From: Pseudomonas sp. St316
GTDB lineage: Bacteria > Pseudomonadota > Gammaproteobacteria > Pseudomonadales > Pseudomonadaceae
DNA: 64,000 bases
Direction: 5' to 3'
Assembly: GCF_018325905.1 (NCBI RefSeq)
Contig: NZ_AP021901.1
Coordinates: 5,084,001-5,148,000 of the forward strand
Shown here: positions 33,980 to 42,784 of the stretch, in pieces
Layout of the letters: every line of letters begins with the position of its first letter
Numbering within the stretch: the stretch's first letter is position 1
Program-made: the position numbers and the translations under genes
The notes under the pieces: generated by a model
Told to the model about the DNA's origin: nothing
The model's database searches: none
What the model saw: only the letters and a program-made list of their open reading frames with translations

Positions 33980-34292
33980 GAAACCGCTCCTGCCGGAAAA
34001 AGAGAGCGGTAATGGTACTGGCGCCAAGATGCTTGTACAAGCGAACTACCATTCCCCTTGGCGATGGTTTTCGCTACCCTTCAGGCTTTGATCGGTACCG
34101 ACAAGCTCATACGCCGGTTTCCAGCCTCCGTTTTCGTCGCCGCAAGCCCCGATCCCGGGTTTGTCCTGGTGCGTTCCTGCTGTCGTGGAATGCAGCGCAA
34201 CCCCGGGCACAAGGCTTGAGCTCTTCGTTTCCGGACCTGGCGCTGTGTCGAGCGGCAAAGGTACCGACCGCTCATCGCTTTAGGAATGCTGC
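33980..34292. other. 313-bp intergenic region between dapA and gcvR
   Basis: Divergent promoters for dapA (minus) and gcvR (plus) must lie here. I see several short G/C-rich inverted stretches around 34130-34230 but no gene, repeat copy or clear operator. Confidence 0.5.
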
Positions 34293-34853
34293 ATGTCCAC
34301 CCCCACAGTCCGCGAACAATTCCTTGTTATCAGTGCCCTTGGCGCCAACCCCATGGAGCTGACTAACGTCCTGTGCCGCGCCAGCCATGAAAATCGCTGC
34401 GCCGTCGTGACCTCACGCCTGACCCGTCATGGCGAATGCAGTGCGCTCGTGCTCGAGATCTCCGGCAGCTGGGACGCCCTGGCTCGCCTGGAAGGCAGCC
34501 TGCCGGTGCTGGCCAAGAAGCATGCGTTCACCGTCAACGTGGTGCGTAGCGCCGCGTTGGAGAACCGTCCCCAGGCCCTGCCCTACGTGGCCTACGTGAG
34601 CTCGGCCTATCGTCCGGACATCATCAACGAGCTGTGCCAGTTCTTCATGGACCATCACGTCGAGCTGGAAAACCTGACCTGCGACACCTATCAGGCCCCA
34701 CAAACCGGCGGCACCATGCTCAATGCCACGTTCACCGTGACCCTGCCGGCAGGCACCCAGATCAGTTGGCTGCGCGATCAGTTCCTGGACTTCGCCGATG
34801 CGATGAACCTGGATGCCCTAATCGAACCGTGGCGCCCACAAAACCCAATGTAA
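34293..34853 (+). CDS. gcvR: Glycine cleavage system regulator GcvR
   Basis: A 186-residue protein with two ACT domains (about residues 8-85 and 92-175): EQFLVISALGANPMELTNVL and YVAYVSSAYRPDIINELCQF. GcvR senses glycine and blocks GcvA activity in enterobacteria; the Pseudomonas proteins share the fold. It has no DNA-binding domain, so it acts through a partner. bcp starts 10 nt downstream, so the two form an operon. Confidence 0.9.
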   Translation: MSTPTVREQFLVISALGANPMELTNVLCRASHENRCAVVTSRLTRHGECSALVLEISGSWDALARLEGSLPVLAKKHAFTVNVVRSAALENRPQALPYVAYVSSAYRPDIINELCQFFMDHHVELENLTCDTYQAPQTGGTMLNATFTVTLPAGTQISWLRDQFLDFADAMNLDALIEPWRPQNPM

Positions 34854-34863
34854 GGAAGCGTTC

Positions 34864-35337
34864 ATGGCCGTTGCCGTCGACCAGCCGGTTACCGATTTCC
34901 AGGCACCCGCCACCAGCGGGCAAACCGTCAGCCTCGCCGCCCTCAAGGGCAAGCAGGTGGTGATCTACTTCTACCCCAAGGACAGCACCCCCGGCTGCAC
35001 CACCGAGGGCCAGGGCTTTCGCGATCAGTACGCGCAGTTCCAGGCCGCCAACACCGAAGTGTTCGGCATCTCCCGGGACAGCCTCAAGTCCCACGAGAAC
35101 TTCAAGTGCAAACAGGAATTCCCGTTCGAGCTGATCAGTGACAAGGACGAGGCCGTCTGCCAGCTGTTCGATGTGATCAAGCTGAAAAAGCTTTATGGCA
35201 AGGAATACCTGGGCGTTGATCGCAGCACATTCCTGATCGACAAGAACGGCGTGCTGCGCCAGGAATGGCGTGGCGTGAAGGTGCCGGGGCATGTGGATGC
35301 GGTGTTGGCGGCGGCTCAGGCCCTCAACAAAGGCTGA
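34864..35337 (+). CDS. bcp: Peroxiredoxin (BCP/PrxQ type)
   Basis: A 157-residue thiol peroxidase. The peroxidatic Cys is Cys45 in DSTPGCTTEGQGFRDQY. The resolving Cys five residues later in E. coli BCP is Gly here, so this is probably a 1-Cys or atypical form, as seen in related Pseudomonas. TPGCT active-site geometry is intact. It is cotranscribed with gcvR and followed by a REP doublet. Confidence 0.93.
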   Translation: MAVAVDQPVTDFQAPATSGQTVSLAALKGKQVVIYFYPKDSTPGCTTEGQGFRDQYAQFQAANTEVFGISRDSLKSHENFKCKQEFPFELISDKDEAVCQLFDVIKLKKLYGKEYLGVDRSTFLIDKNGVLRQEWRGVKVPGHVDAVLAAAQALNKG

Positions 35338-35360
35338 AATTTTCGCTGCCTGTACTGGCG

Positions 35361-35433
35361 CTATCGCGAGCAAGCTCGCTCCCACACTGGATTTGTGGTG
35401 TTAATAAATCCAGTGTGGGAGCGAGCTTGCTCC
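35361..35433. repeat. REP doublet (GTGGGAGC family), outward arrangement
   Basis: CTATCGCGAGCAAGCTCGC first, then TGTGGGAGCGAGCTTGCTCC, separated by AT-rich sequence. It separates bcp from the convergent perM-like gene. Confidence 0.9.
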
Positions 35434-35467
35434 GGGCGGCGTTCCGACGATGAGGCCATCAATCCCG

Positions 35468-36538
35468 CTACAACAGCGGCGCCACCACCGGCTCCTTGCT
35501 CGGCCACGCATCCAGCACCGCCTTGAACAGCGTCGCCAGGGGTATCGCAAAGAACACCCCCCAGAAGCCCCACAACCCGCCAAACAGCAGCACCGCACAG
35601 ATGATCGCCACTGGATGCAGGTTCACCGCCTCGGAGAACAGCAGCGGCACCAGCACGTTGCCGTCCAGCGTCTGGATGATCCCATAGACCGCCATCAGGT
35701 AGATGAACTGGTCGCTCCAGCCCCACTGGAACAGCGCAATCAAGGCCACCGGCACGGTCACTACCACGGTGCCGACGTAAGGCACCACCACCGAAATGCC
35801 CACCAACATCGCCAGCAGAGCAGCGTAATTGAGCCCCATGCTCACGAAACCGATATAGGTCACGCCGCCGCAGATGAAAATCTCGATGACTTTGCCGCGA
35901 ATGTAGTTGGCGATCTGGCGATTCATTTCCTGGGCCACCCGAGTGATCAGCGCTCGCTCCCGAGGCAGGTAGCCCCGCACCCAGCGCCCGATCATTTCCC
36001 GGTCCTTGAGAAAGAAAAACACCAGGATCGGCACCAGCACCAGATAAATCATGATGTTGACCAGCAGCGGCAGGCTGGACAACGAAAACGTCAGCGCCCA
36101 CTGACCGAACTTGCCAATTTGCCCGCGCACCACGTCGATGGTCTGCAGAACCTGCTCATCGGACACCAGGTGCGGATAGCGCTCGGGCAGCAGCAACAGC
36201 AGCGATTGCCATTTGGCGAGCATCCCCGGCAATTCGTTGAACAGCGTCACCAACTGGTGCCAGAGCAGCGGCACGATCACGACGATGAACAGCACGAGCA
36301 AGCCCATAAACAGGGCGAACACCAACCCGACCGCCACGGCCCCCGGCAGCCGCAGGCGCTCCAACGTGGTGACCAGGCCCTGCATCAGGTACGCCAGCAC
36401 CATCCCCGCCAGCACCGGCGCCAGCATGCCGCCCAGGGTCAGCACGGCGGTAAAGGCCAGGAACAGTAGAACAGCCAGGACCACCGCCTCTTCATCGGAG
36501 AAGTAGCGCTGGATCCAGTCGCGTAACACTTTGAACAT
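35468..36538 (-). CDS. AI-2E-family (PerM-like) membrane transporter
   Basis: A 356-residue protein with eight hydrophobic segments and the family core VVPYVGTVVVTVPVALIALF and PVAIICAVLLFGGLWGFWGV in the C-terminal half. The family includes TqsA and PerM; only some export autoinducer-2, so substrate is uncertain. tusA is directly upstream on the same strand (29-bp gap), and the neighbours match the purC-dapA conserved region. Confidence 0.88.
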   Translation of the reverse strand: MFKVLRDWIQRYFSDEEAVVLAVLLFLAFTAVLTLGGMLAPVLAGMVLAYLMQGLVTTLERLRLPGAVAVGLVFALFMGLLVLFIVVIVPLLWHQLVTLFNELPGMLAKWQSLLLLLPERYPHLVSDEQVLQTIDVVRGQIGKFGQWALTFSLSSLPLLVNIMIYLVLVPILVFFFLKDREMIGRWVRGYLPRERALITRVAQEMNRQIANYIRGKVIEIFICGGVTYIGFVSMGLNYAALLAMLVGISVVVPYVGTVVVTVPVALIALFQWGWSDQFIYLMAVYGIIQTLDGNVLVPLLFSEAVNLHPVAIICAVLLFGGLWGFWGVFFAIPLATLFKAVLDAWPSKEPVVAPLL

Positions 36539-36567
36539 TAAAAATCCTTAAGAAACGCTGTCGGTTT

Positions 36568-36807
36568 TCAGGCCTTTTTCAGCCAGTAACGGTAGACGCC
36601 GTTATCGTCTTCTTCACGCAGCAGCGTATGACCGGCCAACCGGGCGAAGGTGCGGAAATCACGCTGGGAGCCCGCATCCGTGGCGATCACCTTGAGCACG
36701 CTGCCGCTGGCCAGGCGATTGAGTTCCAGCTTGGCCTTGAGCAACGGCAACGGACAGTTCAGGCCGCTGGCGTCCAGTTCGGCATCGTGGGCTACAGCAT
36801 CAGTCAT
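36568..36807 (-). CDS. tusA: TusA-family sulfur carrier protein
   Basis: A 79-residue sulfurtransferase-fold protein. The active Cys is Cys18 in LNCPLPLLKAKLELNRLASG, the CPxPL motif that carries persulfide in tRNA 2-thiouridine and molybdenum cofactor pathways. Two close Pseudomonas TusA-like types exist; this copy lies between perM and bepA, the PA1006-type position. Start ATG 36807. Confidence 0.92.
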   Translation of the reverse strand: MTDAVAHDAELDASGLNCPLPLLKAKLELNRLASGSVLKVIATDAGSQRDFRTFARLAGHTLLREEDDNGVYRYWLKKA

Positions 36808-36905
36808 GGGTTCACTCCGCGGCAGATCGTTGAGCGGCCTAGAATATCTGGTCCCGGGCCCGGTGTCCGGCTACAGTAAGGTCTTTGTCGACTAAGGCTT
36901 CGTGC

Positions 36906-38339
36906 ATGACATTTCTGCGCCCCACCCTGCTGACGCTTGCTTGCCTGCTTGCCTCACCGGGCTTCGCCGACGACCTGCCGTCACTTGGCGACGCCAGTTC
37001 TGCCATCGTCTCGCCCGAACAGGAGCACCAGCTGGGCCGCGCCTGGCTGGCCCTGCTGCGCAGCCAGGTTTCACAGCTCAACGATCCACAACTCAAGGAC
37101 TACGTCGAATCCAGCGTCTATAAGCTGGTGGAAACCAGCCAGGTCAACGACCGACGCCTGGAGTTCATCCTGATCAACAGCCCGCAGCTCAACGCCTTCG
37201 CCGCACCTGGTGGAATCGTCGGGGTCAACGGCGGCCTGTTCCTCAATGCACAGACCGAAGGCGAATACGCCTCGGTCATGGCCCACGAACTGGCGCACTT
37301 GTCACAACGCCACTTTGCCCGCGGCGTCGAAGCCCAGCAGCGCATGCAAGTGCCAATGATGGCGGCGCTCTTGACCGGCATCGTGATTGCCGCCGCCGGT
37401 GGCGGTGACGCCGGGATCGCGGCCATCGCCGGGACCCAGGCCGCCGCCATCCAGGAACAACGGCGCTTCTCACGCCAGAACGAACAGGAAGCCGACCGCA
37501 TTGGCATCCAGAACCTGGAAAAGGCCGGCTACGACCCGCGGTCCATGCCGACCATGTTCGAGCGCCTGATGCGCCAGTACCGGTTCGACGCCAGGCCCCC
37601 GGAATTCCTGCTGACTCACCCGGTAACCGAATCCCGGATCGCCGACACCCGCAACCGCGCCGAACAGGCCAAGCCGGGCGGCATCGAGGACAGTGTGCGC
37701 TATCAACTGATTCGCGCGCGGGTCCAGTTGATCTATGAAGAAACCCCGGGTCTGGGCGCCAAGCGCTTCCGGGCACTGCTGGATGAGAACCCGAAGAACG
37801 ACGTGGCGCGCTATGGCCTGGCGATCGCGCAGATCAAGGGCGGCCAGTTGAATGAAGCACGGGAGAACCTCAAGCCATTGCTGGCCAAATCGCCCAACGA
37901 GATCATCTACAACCTCGCCCAGGTGGACCTGGACATCACCAACAACAAACTGGCCGACGCTCAATCGCGCGTCGACCGGATGCTGAGTCAATACCCGGGC
38001 AACTATCCGCTCAACCAGGTACGCGTCGATCTGCTGCTCAAGCAGAACCGCCCCGCCGACGCCGAGAAGGCCCTGGAATCCTTGCTCAAGACCCGCCCGA
38101 ACGATCCGGACGTCTGGTACATGGTGGCCGAGACCCGCGGGCTGTCGGGCAATATCATCGGCCTGCATCAGGCTCGTGCCGAGTACTTCGCACTGGTAGG
38201 CGACTACCGTCAGGCCATTCAGCAGTTGGACTTCGCCAAACGGCGCGCCGGCACCAATTTCCCTCTGTCGTCACGCATCGACGCCCGGCAGCGGGAACTC
38301 ATGGAGCAGGAACGCATGGTCAAGGACATGATGGGCTGA
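36906..38339 (+). CDS. M48 metalloprotease with TPR domain (BepA-like)
   Basis: A 477-residue exported protein. Signal peptide at residues 1-21 (LLTLACLLASPGFA/DD). Zinc motif HELAH (127-131, in VMAHELAHLSQRHFARG) and third ligand Glu195 in NEQEADRIG. C-terminal half holds TPR-like helices (about 260-470). BepA acts with the BAM complex in the periplasm to remove misassembled proteins. A TTG start at 36885 is possible but ATG 36906 places the signal peptide correctly. A strong bidirectional terminator follows. Confidence 0.92.
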   Translation: MTFLRPTLLTLACLLASPGFADDLPSLGDASSAIVSPEQEHQLGRAWLALLRSQVSQLNDPQLKDYVESSVYKLVETSQVNDRRLEFILINSPQLNAFAAPGGIVGVNGGLFLNAQTEGEYASVMAHELAHLSQRHFARGVEAQQRMQVPMMAALLTGIVIAAAGGGDAGIAAIAGTQAAAIQEQRRFSRQNEQEADRIGIQNLEKAGYDPRSMPTMFERLMRQYRFDARPPEFLLTHPVTESRIADTRNRAEQAKPGGIEDSVRYQLIRARVQLIYEETPGLGAKRFRALLDENPKNDVARYGLAIAQIKGGQLNEARENLKPLLAKSPNEIIYNLAQVDLDITNNKLADAQSRVDRMLSQYPGNYPLNQVRVDLLLKQNRPADAEKALESLLKTRPNDPDVWYMVAETRGLSGNIIGLHQARAEYFALVGDYRQAIQQLDFAKRRAGTNFPLSSRIDARQRELMEQERMVKDMMG

Positions 38340-38355
38340 GCATTTGCCAGACAAT

Positions 38356-38387
38356 AAAAAACCGCCTCTATCGAGGCGGTTTTTTTT
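38356..38387. terminator. Bidirectional Rho-independent terminator
   Basis: ACCGCCTC/GAGGCGGT 8-bp GC-rich stem with a 4-nt loop, flanked by an A-run on one side and a seven-T run on the other, so it works for bepA (plus) and mucD (minus). Confidence 0.92.
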
Positions 38388-38401
38388 GAGCTGCTAACCG
38401 G

Positions 38402-39832
38402 TCATTCGGCCAGCTTGAAGGTGATGAAGCTTGCACGCCCCTGACGCAGGACCCGCATCGAGACCGAACGATTCTTCGGCAACGCCTTGGCGATGTCGGT
38501 GAACTCCTTGGCGGAACCGATGGCCTGGTTGTTCAGGTGCGTAATGATATCGCCCGGCTGAAGACCGATCAGGGCGGCAGGACCATCCTGCACCTCCTTG
38601 ATCACCACACCGCCCTGTAGCTCCAGGGTGCGCTTCTGCTCTTCGGTCAGCTCGGCCACAGCCACGCCAAGACGGTTGCTGCTGCGCTCGACGCCAGACT
38701 TGGGCAGCGAATCCAACTCCTTGCCTTCTTCAGGAATGGCGCCGACGGTCAATTCGACGTTCTTGCGCTTGCCTTCACGAATCACTTCCAGATTGGCCTT
38801 GGCACCGGCCTTGAGGGCACCCACCAAGTGCGGCAGGTCGGCGGACATGACGATCGGCTGACCGTTCATGCTCAGGATCACGTCACCCACTTGCAGGCCG
38901 CCCTTGGCAGCCGGGCCACCTTCCTGGATCTGCGCCACCAGCGCACCGGCCGGTTTTTCCAACCCGAACGACTCGGCCAGGTCCTTGTTCACTTCCTGAA
39001 TGACCACGCCCAACCAGCCGCGGCTGACCTTGCCTTCGCTTTTCAGTTGGTTGGACACGTCCATGGCAACGTCGATCGGAATCGCGAAGGACACGCCCAT
39101 GAAGCCGCCCGAACGGGTATAGATCTGGGAGTTGATGCCGACGACCTCACCCGCAAGGTTGAACAGCGGGCCACCGGAGTTACCCGGGTTGATCGGCACG
39201 TCGGTCTGGATGAACGGCACATAGTTTTCGTTCGGCAGGCTACGACCGATGGCGCTGACAATCCCCTGGGTCACGGTGTGGTCGAAGCCGAACGGCGAAC
39301 CAATGGCCACGACCCATTGGCCAGCTTTCAGGTCCTGGGATTTGCCCAGCTTGAGCACGGGCAGATCCTTGCCTTCGATTTTCAACAGCGCCACGTCGGA
39401 ACGTGGATCGGTGCCGATCAGCTTGGCCTTGAGCTCGCTGCGATCGGCCAGACGTACCAGGATTTCGTCGGCATCGGCGATCACATGGTTGTTGGTCAGG
39501 ATGTAGCCGTCAGAAGAAATGATGAAGCCCGACCCCAAGGATTGCGCTTCGCGTTGGCGACCACCGCCGGGTGAACGCGGCTGTTGCGGCATGCCGCGCT
39601 CGAAGAACTCGCGCAGCATGGGCGGCAAGCCTTCCAGGTCCGGCATCTGCTGGTCCGATACACGGCGATCCGGCAGCTTCTGGGTCGTGCTGATGTTCAC
39701 CACGGCGGGCGAAGCCTGCTCGACCAGTTGCGTGAAATCAGGCAGTTCAACCGCCATGGCAGGAACGGCCTGGCCGAGCACAAGCACGGTGGCAAAAATG
39801 GAGAGATAGGTTTTCAAGCGTGGTATCGACAT
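38402..39832 (-). CDS. mucD: Periplasmic serine protease MucD (DegP family)
   Basis: A 476-residue HtrA protease and chaperone. Signal peptide about residues 1-27; catalytic triad His116 (LTNNHVIAD), Asp146 (DPRSDVALLK) and Ser219 (NPGNSGGPLF); two PDZ domains from about 285 and 385. MucD degrades misfolded envelope proteins and restrains AlgU signalling. It is the last gene of the algU-mucA-mucB-mucD group; mucC is absent and a 233-bp gap separates it from mucB. Confidence 0.95.
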   Translation of the reverse strand: MSIPRLKTYLSIFATVLVLGQAVPAMAVELPDFTQLVEQASPAVVNISTTQKLPDRRVSDQQMPDLEGLPPMLREFFERGMPQQPRSPGGGRQREAQSLGSGFIISSDGYILTNNHVIADADEILVRLADRSELKAKLIGTDPRSDVALLKIEGKDLPVLKLGKSQDLKAGQWVVAIGSPFGFDHTVTQGIVSAIGRSLPNENYVPFIQTDVPINPGNSGGPLFNLAGEVVGINSQIYTRSGGFMGVSFAIPIDVAMDVSNQLKSEGKVSRGWLGVVIQEVNKDLAESFGLEKPAGALVAQIQEGGPAAKGGLQVGDVILSMNGQPIVMSADLPHLVGALKAGAKANLEVIREGKRKNVELTVGAIPEEGKELDSLPKSGVERSSNRLGVAVAELTEEQKRTLELQGGVVIKEVQDGPAALIGLQPGDIITHLNNQAIGSAKEFTDIAKALPKNRSVSMRVLRQGRASFITFKLAE

Positions 39833-39924
39833 ACGGCTCCCGTTACGACGAGCATGGTTAAGCGATATGGAGCAAGGAATACCAGGAAAAGATACGCCGG
39901 TATTTTTGTTCCGGGAACAGACAA

Positions 39925-39948
39925 GGCCAGGGCCGAGCGGCCCTGACC
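39925..39948. repeat. GC-rich hairpin in the mucB-mucD gap
   Basis: GGCCAGGGCCG and CGGCCCTGACC pair over 11 bp with one mismatch around an AG loop. On the coding (minus) strand a run of eight to nine T lies just upstream instead of downstream, so it is not a standard terminator. It may mark a leader or attenuator before mucD. Confidence 0.5.
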
Positions 39949-40065
39949 TATAGAAAAAAAACTGGGTTTTTGCAAATGAAAATGCTGACAGGAAGTTTCG
40001 GCATTTCGATCAAGCCCTGGCGTCATCAGCCTCTTGCGCAATCGAATCCCTCCGCAGCCAGCAGG

Positions 40066-41013
40066 CTATTGAGTCGCCGTGACGTCGGAACGCATGGAAA
40101 GCGCAATCCGTTCCGCCGTACCGATAGGAATCTCACCGACCACCGTGACCATCATCTCGCCCTGAGGCGTCGTGAGCCTACGGGAAACGGCAGCGGTCGG
40201 GCCGAGCTGAGTACGGGTATCGGTGGCGTTGGCACCGTTCAACGGCTCCAGGAACACCGAGAAACGCGCCAGGCCATCGTCGTACATCAAGCTGTTGACC
40301 TGGACCTGGGTATCCGGGTCCTTGCGCACAGCACTGCTGGACAGTTCGAAGCCAGGCGGAAGCCAGTCCGAGTGCCAGGTGGCTTTCACCGCGACGAGCT
40401 TGGCGGAATCCGGCACGACAGCCTTGCATTCGGCGCTGACTTGCAAATCACCGTCTGTCGGCGCAGCGACGTTCAAGCGGGTGAACTGGAAACGTTCGAG
40501 CAACTGGCCCTTGTCATTGAGCAACAAGGACTTGAGCGGCAGGCCGGTCTCTTTGTCCAGGTGCAGCTCGAAGCCATAGCGATGCTGATCCTTGGGCGTC
40601 AAAGATACAATGACCGCTTGGCGTCCAGCCACGCGCGACTTGCCAATGACGGCCAGGTCATACCAATTCTTGAGTTTTTGCGGATCGAGCGTACGTGAGG
40701 TGCCGTCAGGTGTATTGCCCAGCCCCGCGATCAAGGAGCCACTGACGCATTGAGTATGCCCATCAATGCGCAGGACTTCCTGTGCCGAGCCATCGAGCTG
40801 GAGTAACCGCTCGCGGACTTTGCCATCCTGGACGCGATGCCAGATGTTATGGGTAGAAAAACTACCGTTGCGCTCGTAAACGAAAGTGCCCTGGAAGCTC
40901 TGCTGTTGCTCGGCTTGACTCAGGCGGCTCAACCAATCCTGAGCCTCATCGGCATGGGCTGGAATCGCACACCAGCCACCAAGCAGAAGCGTGAATAGAG
41001 GTATGGCGCGCAA
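40066..41013 (-). CDS. mucB: Sigma-factor regulator MucB (RseB family)
   Basis: A 315-residue periplasmic protein with a signal peptide (FTLLLGGWCAIPAHA/DE). The N-terminal LolA-like domain and C-terminal MucB/RseB domain protect MucA from cleavage and may bind lipids or LPS fragments. Sequence markers: WLSRLSQAEQQQSFQGTFVY and later GARRVATPQ-type tail region FSVFLEPL. It follows mucA after 12 bp. The gap before mucD lacks mucC. Confidence 0.93.
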   Translation of the reverse strand: MRAIPLFTLLLGGWCAIPAHADEAQDWLSRLSQAEQQQSFQGTFVYERNGSFSTHNIWHRVQDGKVRERLLQLDGSAQEVLRIDGHTQCVSGSLIAGLGNTPDGTSRTLDPQKLKNWYDLAVIGKSRVAGRQAVIVSLTPKDQHRYGFELHLDKETGLPLKSLLLNDKGQLLERFQFTRLNVAAPTDGDLQVSAECKAVVPDSAKLVAVKATWHSDWLPPGFELSSSAVRKDPDTQVQVNSLMYDDGLARFSVFLEPLNGANATDTRTQLGPTAAVSRRLTTPQGEMMVTVVGEIPIGTAERIALSMRSDVTATQ

Positions 41014-41025
41014 TGGTTTTCCTTA

Positions 41026-41613
41026 TTAACGGTTTTCCAGGCTAGCTGCACGGGCGTAAGGCAGCGCGCTTTCAGTACCTTTCAGGGCAGCTTGCTGAGC
41101 ATGCTGACGCAGGTAGTTGGGCAGACGCTGATCATGCCAGCCGGGTTGGCCTTGCAGAACACCATTGACCATCGGGCCTGCGGTTTCCGAGCCTTCGCTG
41201 TAACCGGCCAGTACCGCTGGGCCTTTGACCTGTGGAGCGACCAGGCCTGGCTGGTTGGACTGCTGCGCCATCTGCACGCCGGCAATCTCATCCTGATTGT
41301 ACAGGCGCACACCGGCCAGTACGGCCACGGTGACCGAAGCGGCTACCGCCAGGCGACCCAGGCTGCGCCATGGTCCGCGAGAAGCTTTTGCCGGTACGGC
41401 TTCGTCAGCCAATGCAGCAGAAACGGCCGCAGCGATGTCCAGGCGTGGAAGCAACAAGTCCTTGTGCATCACAGCCCGGGCGATCTGGTAACGAGCCCAG
41501 GTCTCACGGGTTTCAACATCGTCGAAGGCATTCAATACCCGACGCAATTCCAGTTCGTCCGCTTCGTTATCCATCACTGCGGACAGCGATTCCTGCAGGG
41601 CTTCACGACTCAT
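41026..41613 (-). CDS. mucA: Anti-sigma factor MucA
   Basis: A 195-residue inner-membrane protein. The N-terminal part (LQESLSAVMDNEADELELRR, then TWARYQIARAVMHKDLLLP) binds AlgU; a transmembrane helix lies near residues 88-104 (LAVAASVTVAVLAGVRLY); the periplasmic tail binds MucB. Start ATG 41613 is supported by family length. The sequence looks intact, so no mucoid-type truncation is seen. Confidence 0.94.
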   Translation of the reverse strand: MSREALQESLSAVMDNEADELELRRVLNAFDDVETRETWARYQIARAVMHKDLLLPRLDIAAAVSAALADEAVPAKASRGPWRSLGRLAVAASVTVAVLAGVRLYNQDEIAGVQMAQQSNQPGLVAPQVKGPAVLAGYSEGSETAGPMVNGVLQGQPGWHDQRLPNYLRQHAQQAALKGTESALPYARAASLENR

Positions 41614-41644
41614 GGCGTTCCTCTCTTGGCTGTCGCCGCTGTCT

Positions 41645-42226
41645 CTAGTTTTCCTGCAACAAAGGTTGCAGGGCTTTATCAATGGCCTCCCGAGCGCGGA
41701 AGATCCGGGAGCGCACGGTGCCTACAGGACATTGCATGACGCTCGCAATGTCTTCGTAACTCAGACCGTCGAACTCACGTAAAGTTAAAGCCGTACGCAA
41801 ATCTTCGGGCAATTGCTGGATGGTTCGATGGACAGTGCCCTCAATCTCATCCCGCAGCAACGCGCGTTCTGGTGACTCGAGATCCTTGAGGCCATGATCG
41901 CCATCATAGAACTCGGCATCCTCAGAACTTACATCACTATCCGGCGGCCGGCGGCCGCGTGAAACCAGATAGTTTTTCGCCGTGTTAATGGCGATGCGGT
42001 AAAGCCACGTGTAAAACGCGCTGTCCCCGCGAAAATTACCAAGTGCGCGGTAGGCCTTGATGAAGGCTTCCTGAGCGACATCCTGCGCTTCATGGGTGTC
42101 GTGCACGAAACGCACGATCAACCCGAGAATTTTGTGCTGGTACTTAAGCACTAGCAGATCGAAAGCTCGCTTGTCGCCGCGTTGGACGCGCTCGACCAGC
42201 TGCTGATCCTCTTCCTGGGTTAGCAT
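41645..42226 (-). CDS. algU: Extracytoplasmic-stress sigma factor AlgU (RpoE)
   Basis: A 193-residue sigma-70-family ECF factor. Region 2 has YQHKILGLIVRFVHDTHEAQ and DVAQEAFIKAYRALGNFRGD; region 4 has LTLREFDGLSYEDIASVM and CPVGTVRSRIFRAREAIDKA. AlgU controls envelope stress and alginate genes. Start ATG 42226 has GAGGAG about 8 nt upstream. Two candidate AlgU-type promoters lie upstream. It is the first gene of the operon. Confidence 0.96.
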   Translation of the reverse strand: MLTQEEDQQLVERVQRGDKRAFDLLVLKYQHKILGLIVRFVHDTHEAQDVAQEAFIKAYRALGNFRGDSAFYTWLYRIAINTAKNYLVSRGRRPPDSDVSSEDAEFYDGDHGLKDLESPERALLRDEIEGTVHRTIQQLPEDLRTALTLREFDGLSYEDIASVMQCPVGTVRSRIFRAREAIDKALQPLLQEN

Positions 42227-42284
42227 GAACACTCCTCGATAAGCTCGAAGGAGGCTTGCATTACTAATTGACCGGGCTTGCAAA

Positions 42285-42312
42285 CATAGACTCGGGCTTT
42301 TCGCAAAAGTTC
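42285..42312 (-). promoter_or_regulatory. Candidate AlgU-dependent promoter of algU (proximal)
   Basis: On the minus strand GAACTT is followed after 16 nt by TCTATG, close to the AlgU/RpoE consensus (GAACTT, 16-17 nt, TCTGA). It would start transcripts about 55 nt before the algU ATG and fits autoregulation. Confidence 0.6.
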
Positions 42313-42479
42313 TCCCCCTTCCAAGCAAGTTTCCGGCGCGCTCTGATCTCGGCACGCACGAAAAACGCAGCAGGAGATTCCCCGGCTGCGCGAATAATCT
42401 GTCACCGGGCCTGACGGCAGAGACTCCAATCGAAATCTTGCACCAACCCGACGCTGCTCCCTTTTGCAGACAACCGTCT

Positions 42480-42507
42480 ATTGAACGTAGGCGCTTGGCA
42501 AAAGTTC
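42480..42507 (-). promoter_or_regulatory. Weaker candidate AlgU-type promoter (distal)
   Basis: The same GAACTTTTGC -35 occurs, with TCAAT 17 nt downstream, a poorer -10. It may be a second promoter as seen in P. aeruginosa, which has several for algU. Confidence 0.35.
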
Positions 42508-42784
42508 CCGCTATTTATAGCGCTGTACACTGAAGATCAGGCAACCGTGATGAGATAAACAGCGTTCTGTCCTCGAAACGGCGGCCTTATCCACTTTTTA
42601 CCAAAACCGGTGATCCGACGAAGCGTGTCGCTTTTCTGTCACGCTGGTTTCACATTGCCATGAATGCCCGGCTATTGTGCCGATCCCCCCTCTATATACT
42701 AGTGGGCTGCGTGGCTGCCTGACCCGTTGAAGCGGTGTCTTGCGCCAACCCCGACCCGGGTCGCCTTGAGCGGAAACCATTCGA

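Larger units (their letters stand above)
42227..42784. other. 558-bp divergent regulatory region between algU and nadB
   Basis: It contains two GAACTTTTGC-type -35 boxes (listed separately) on the algU strand. No gene or REP copy is seen. Promoter elements for nadB should lie on its right side. Confidence 0.55.

Noticed and set aside
39814..40041. 75-residue minus-strand ORF overlapping the mucD start, considered as mucC
   Set aside because: It lacks the membrane helices and motifs of MucC, overlaps mucD and covers the hairpin region; likely a chance frame.
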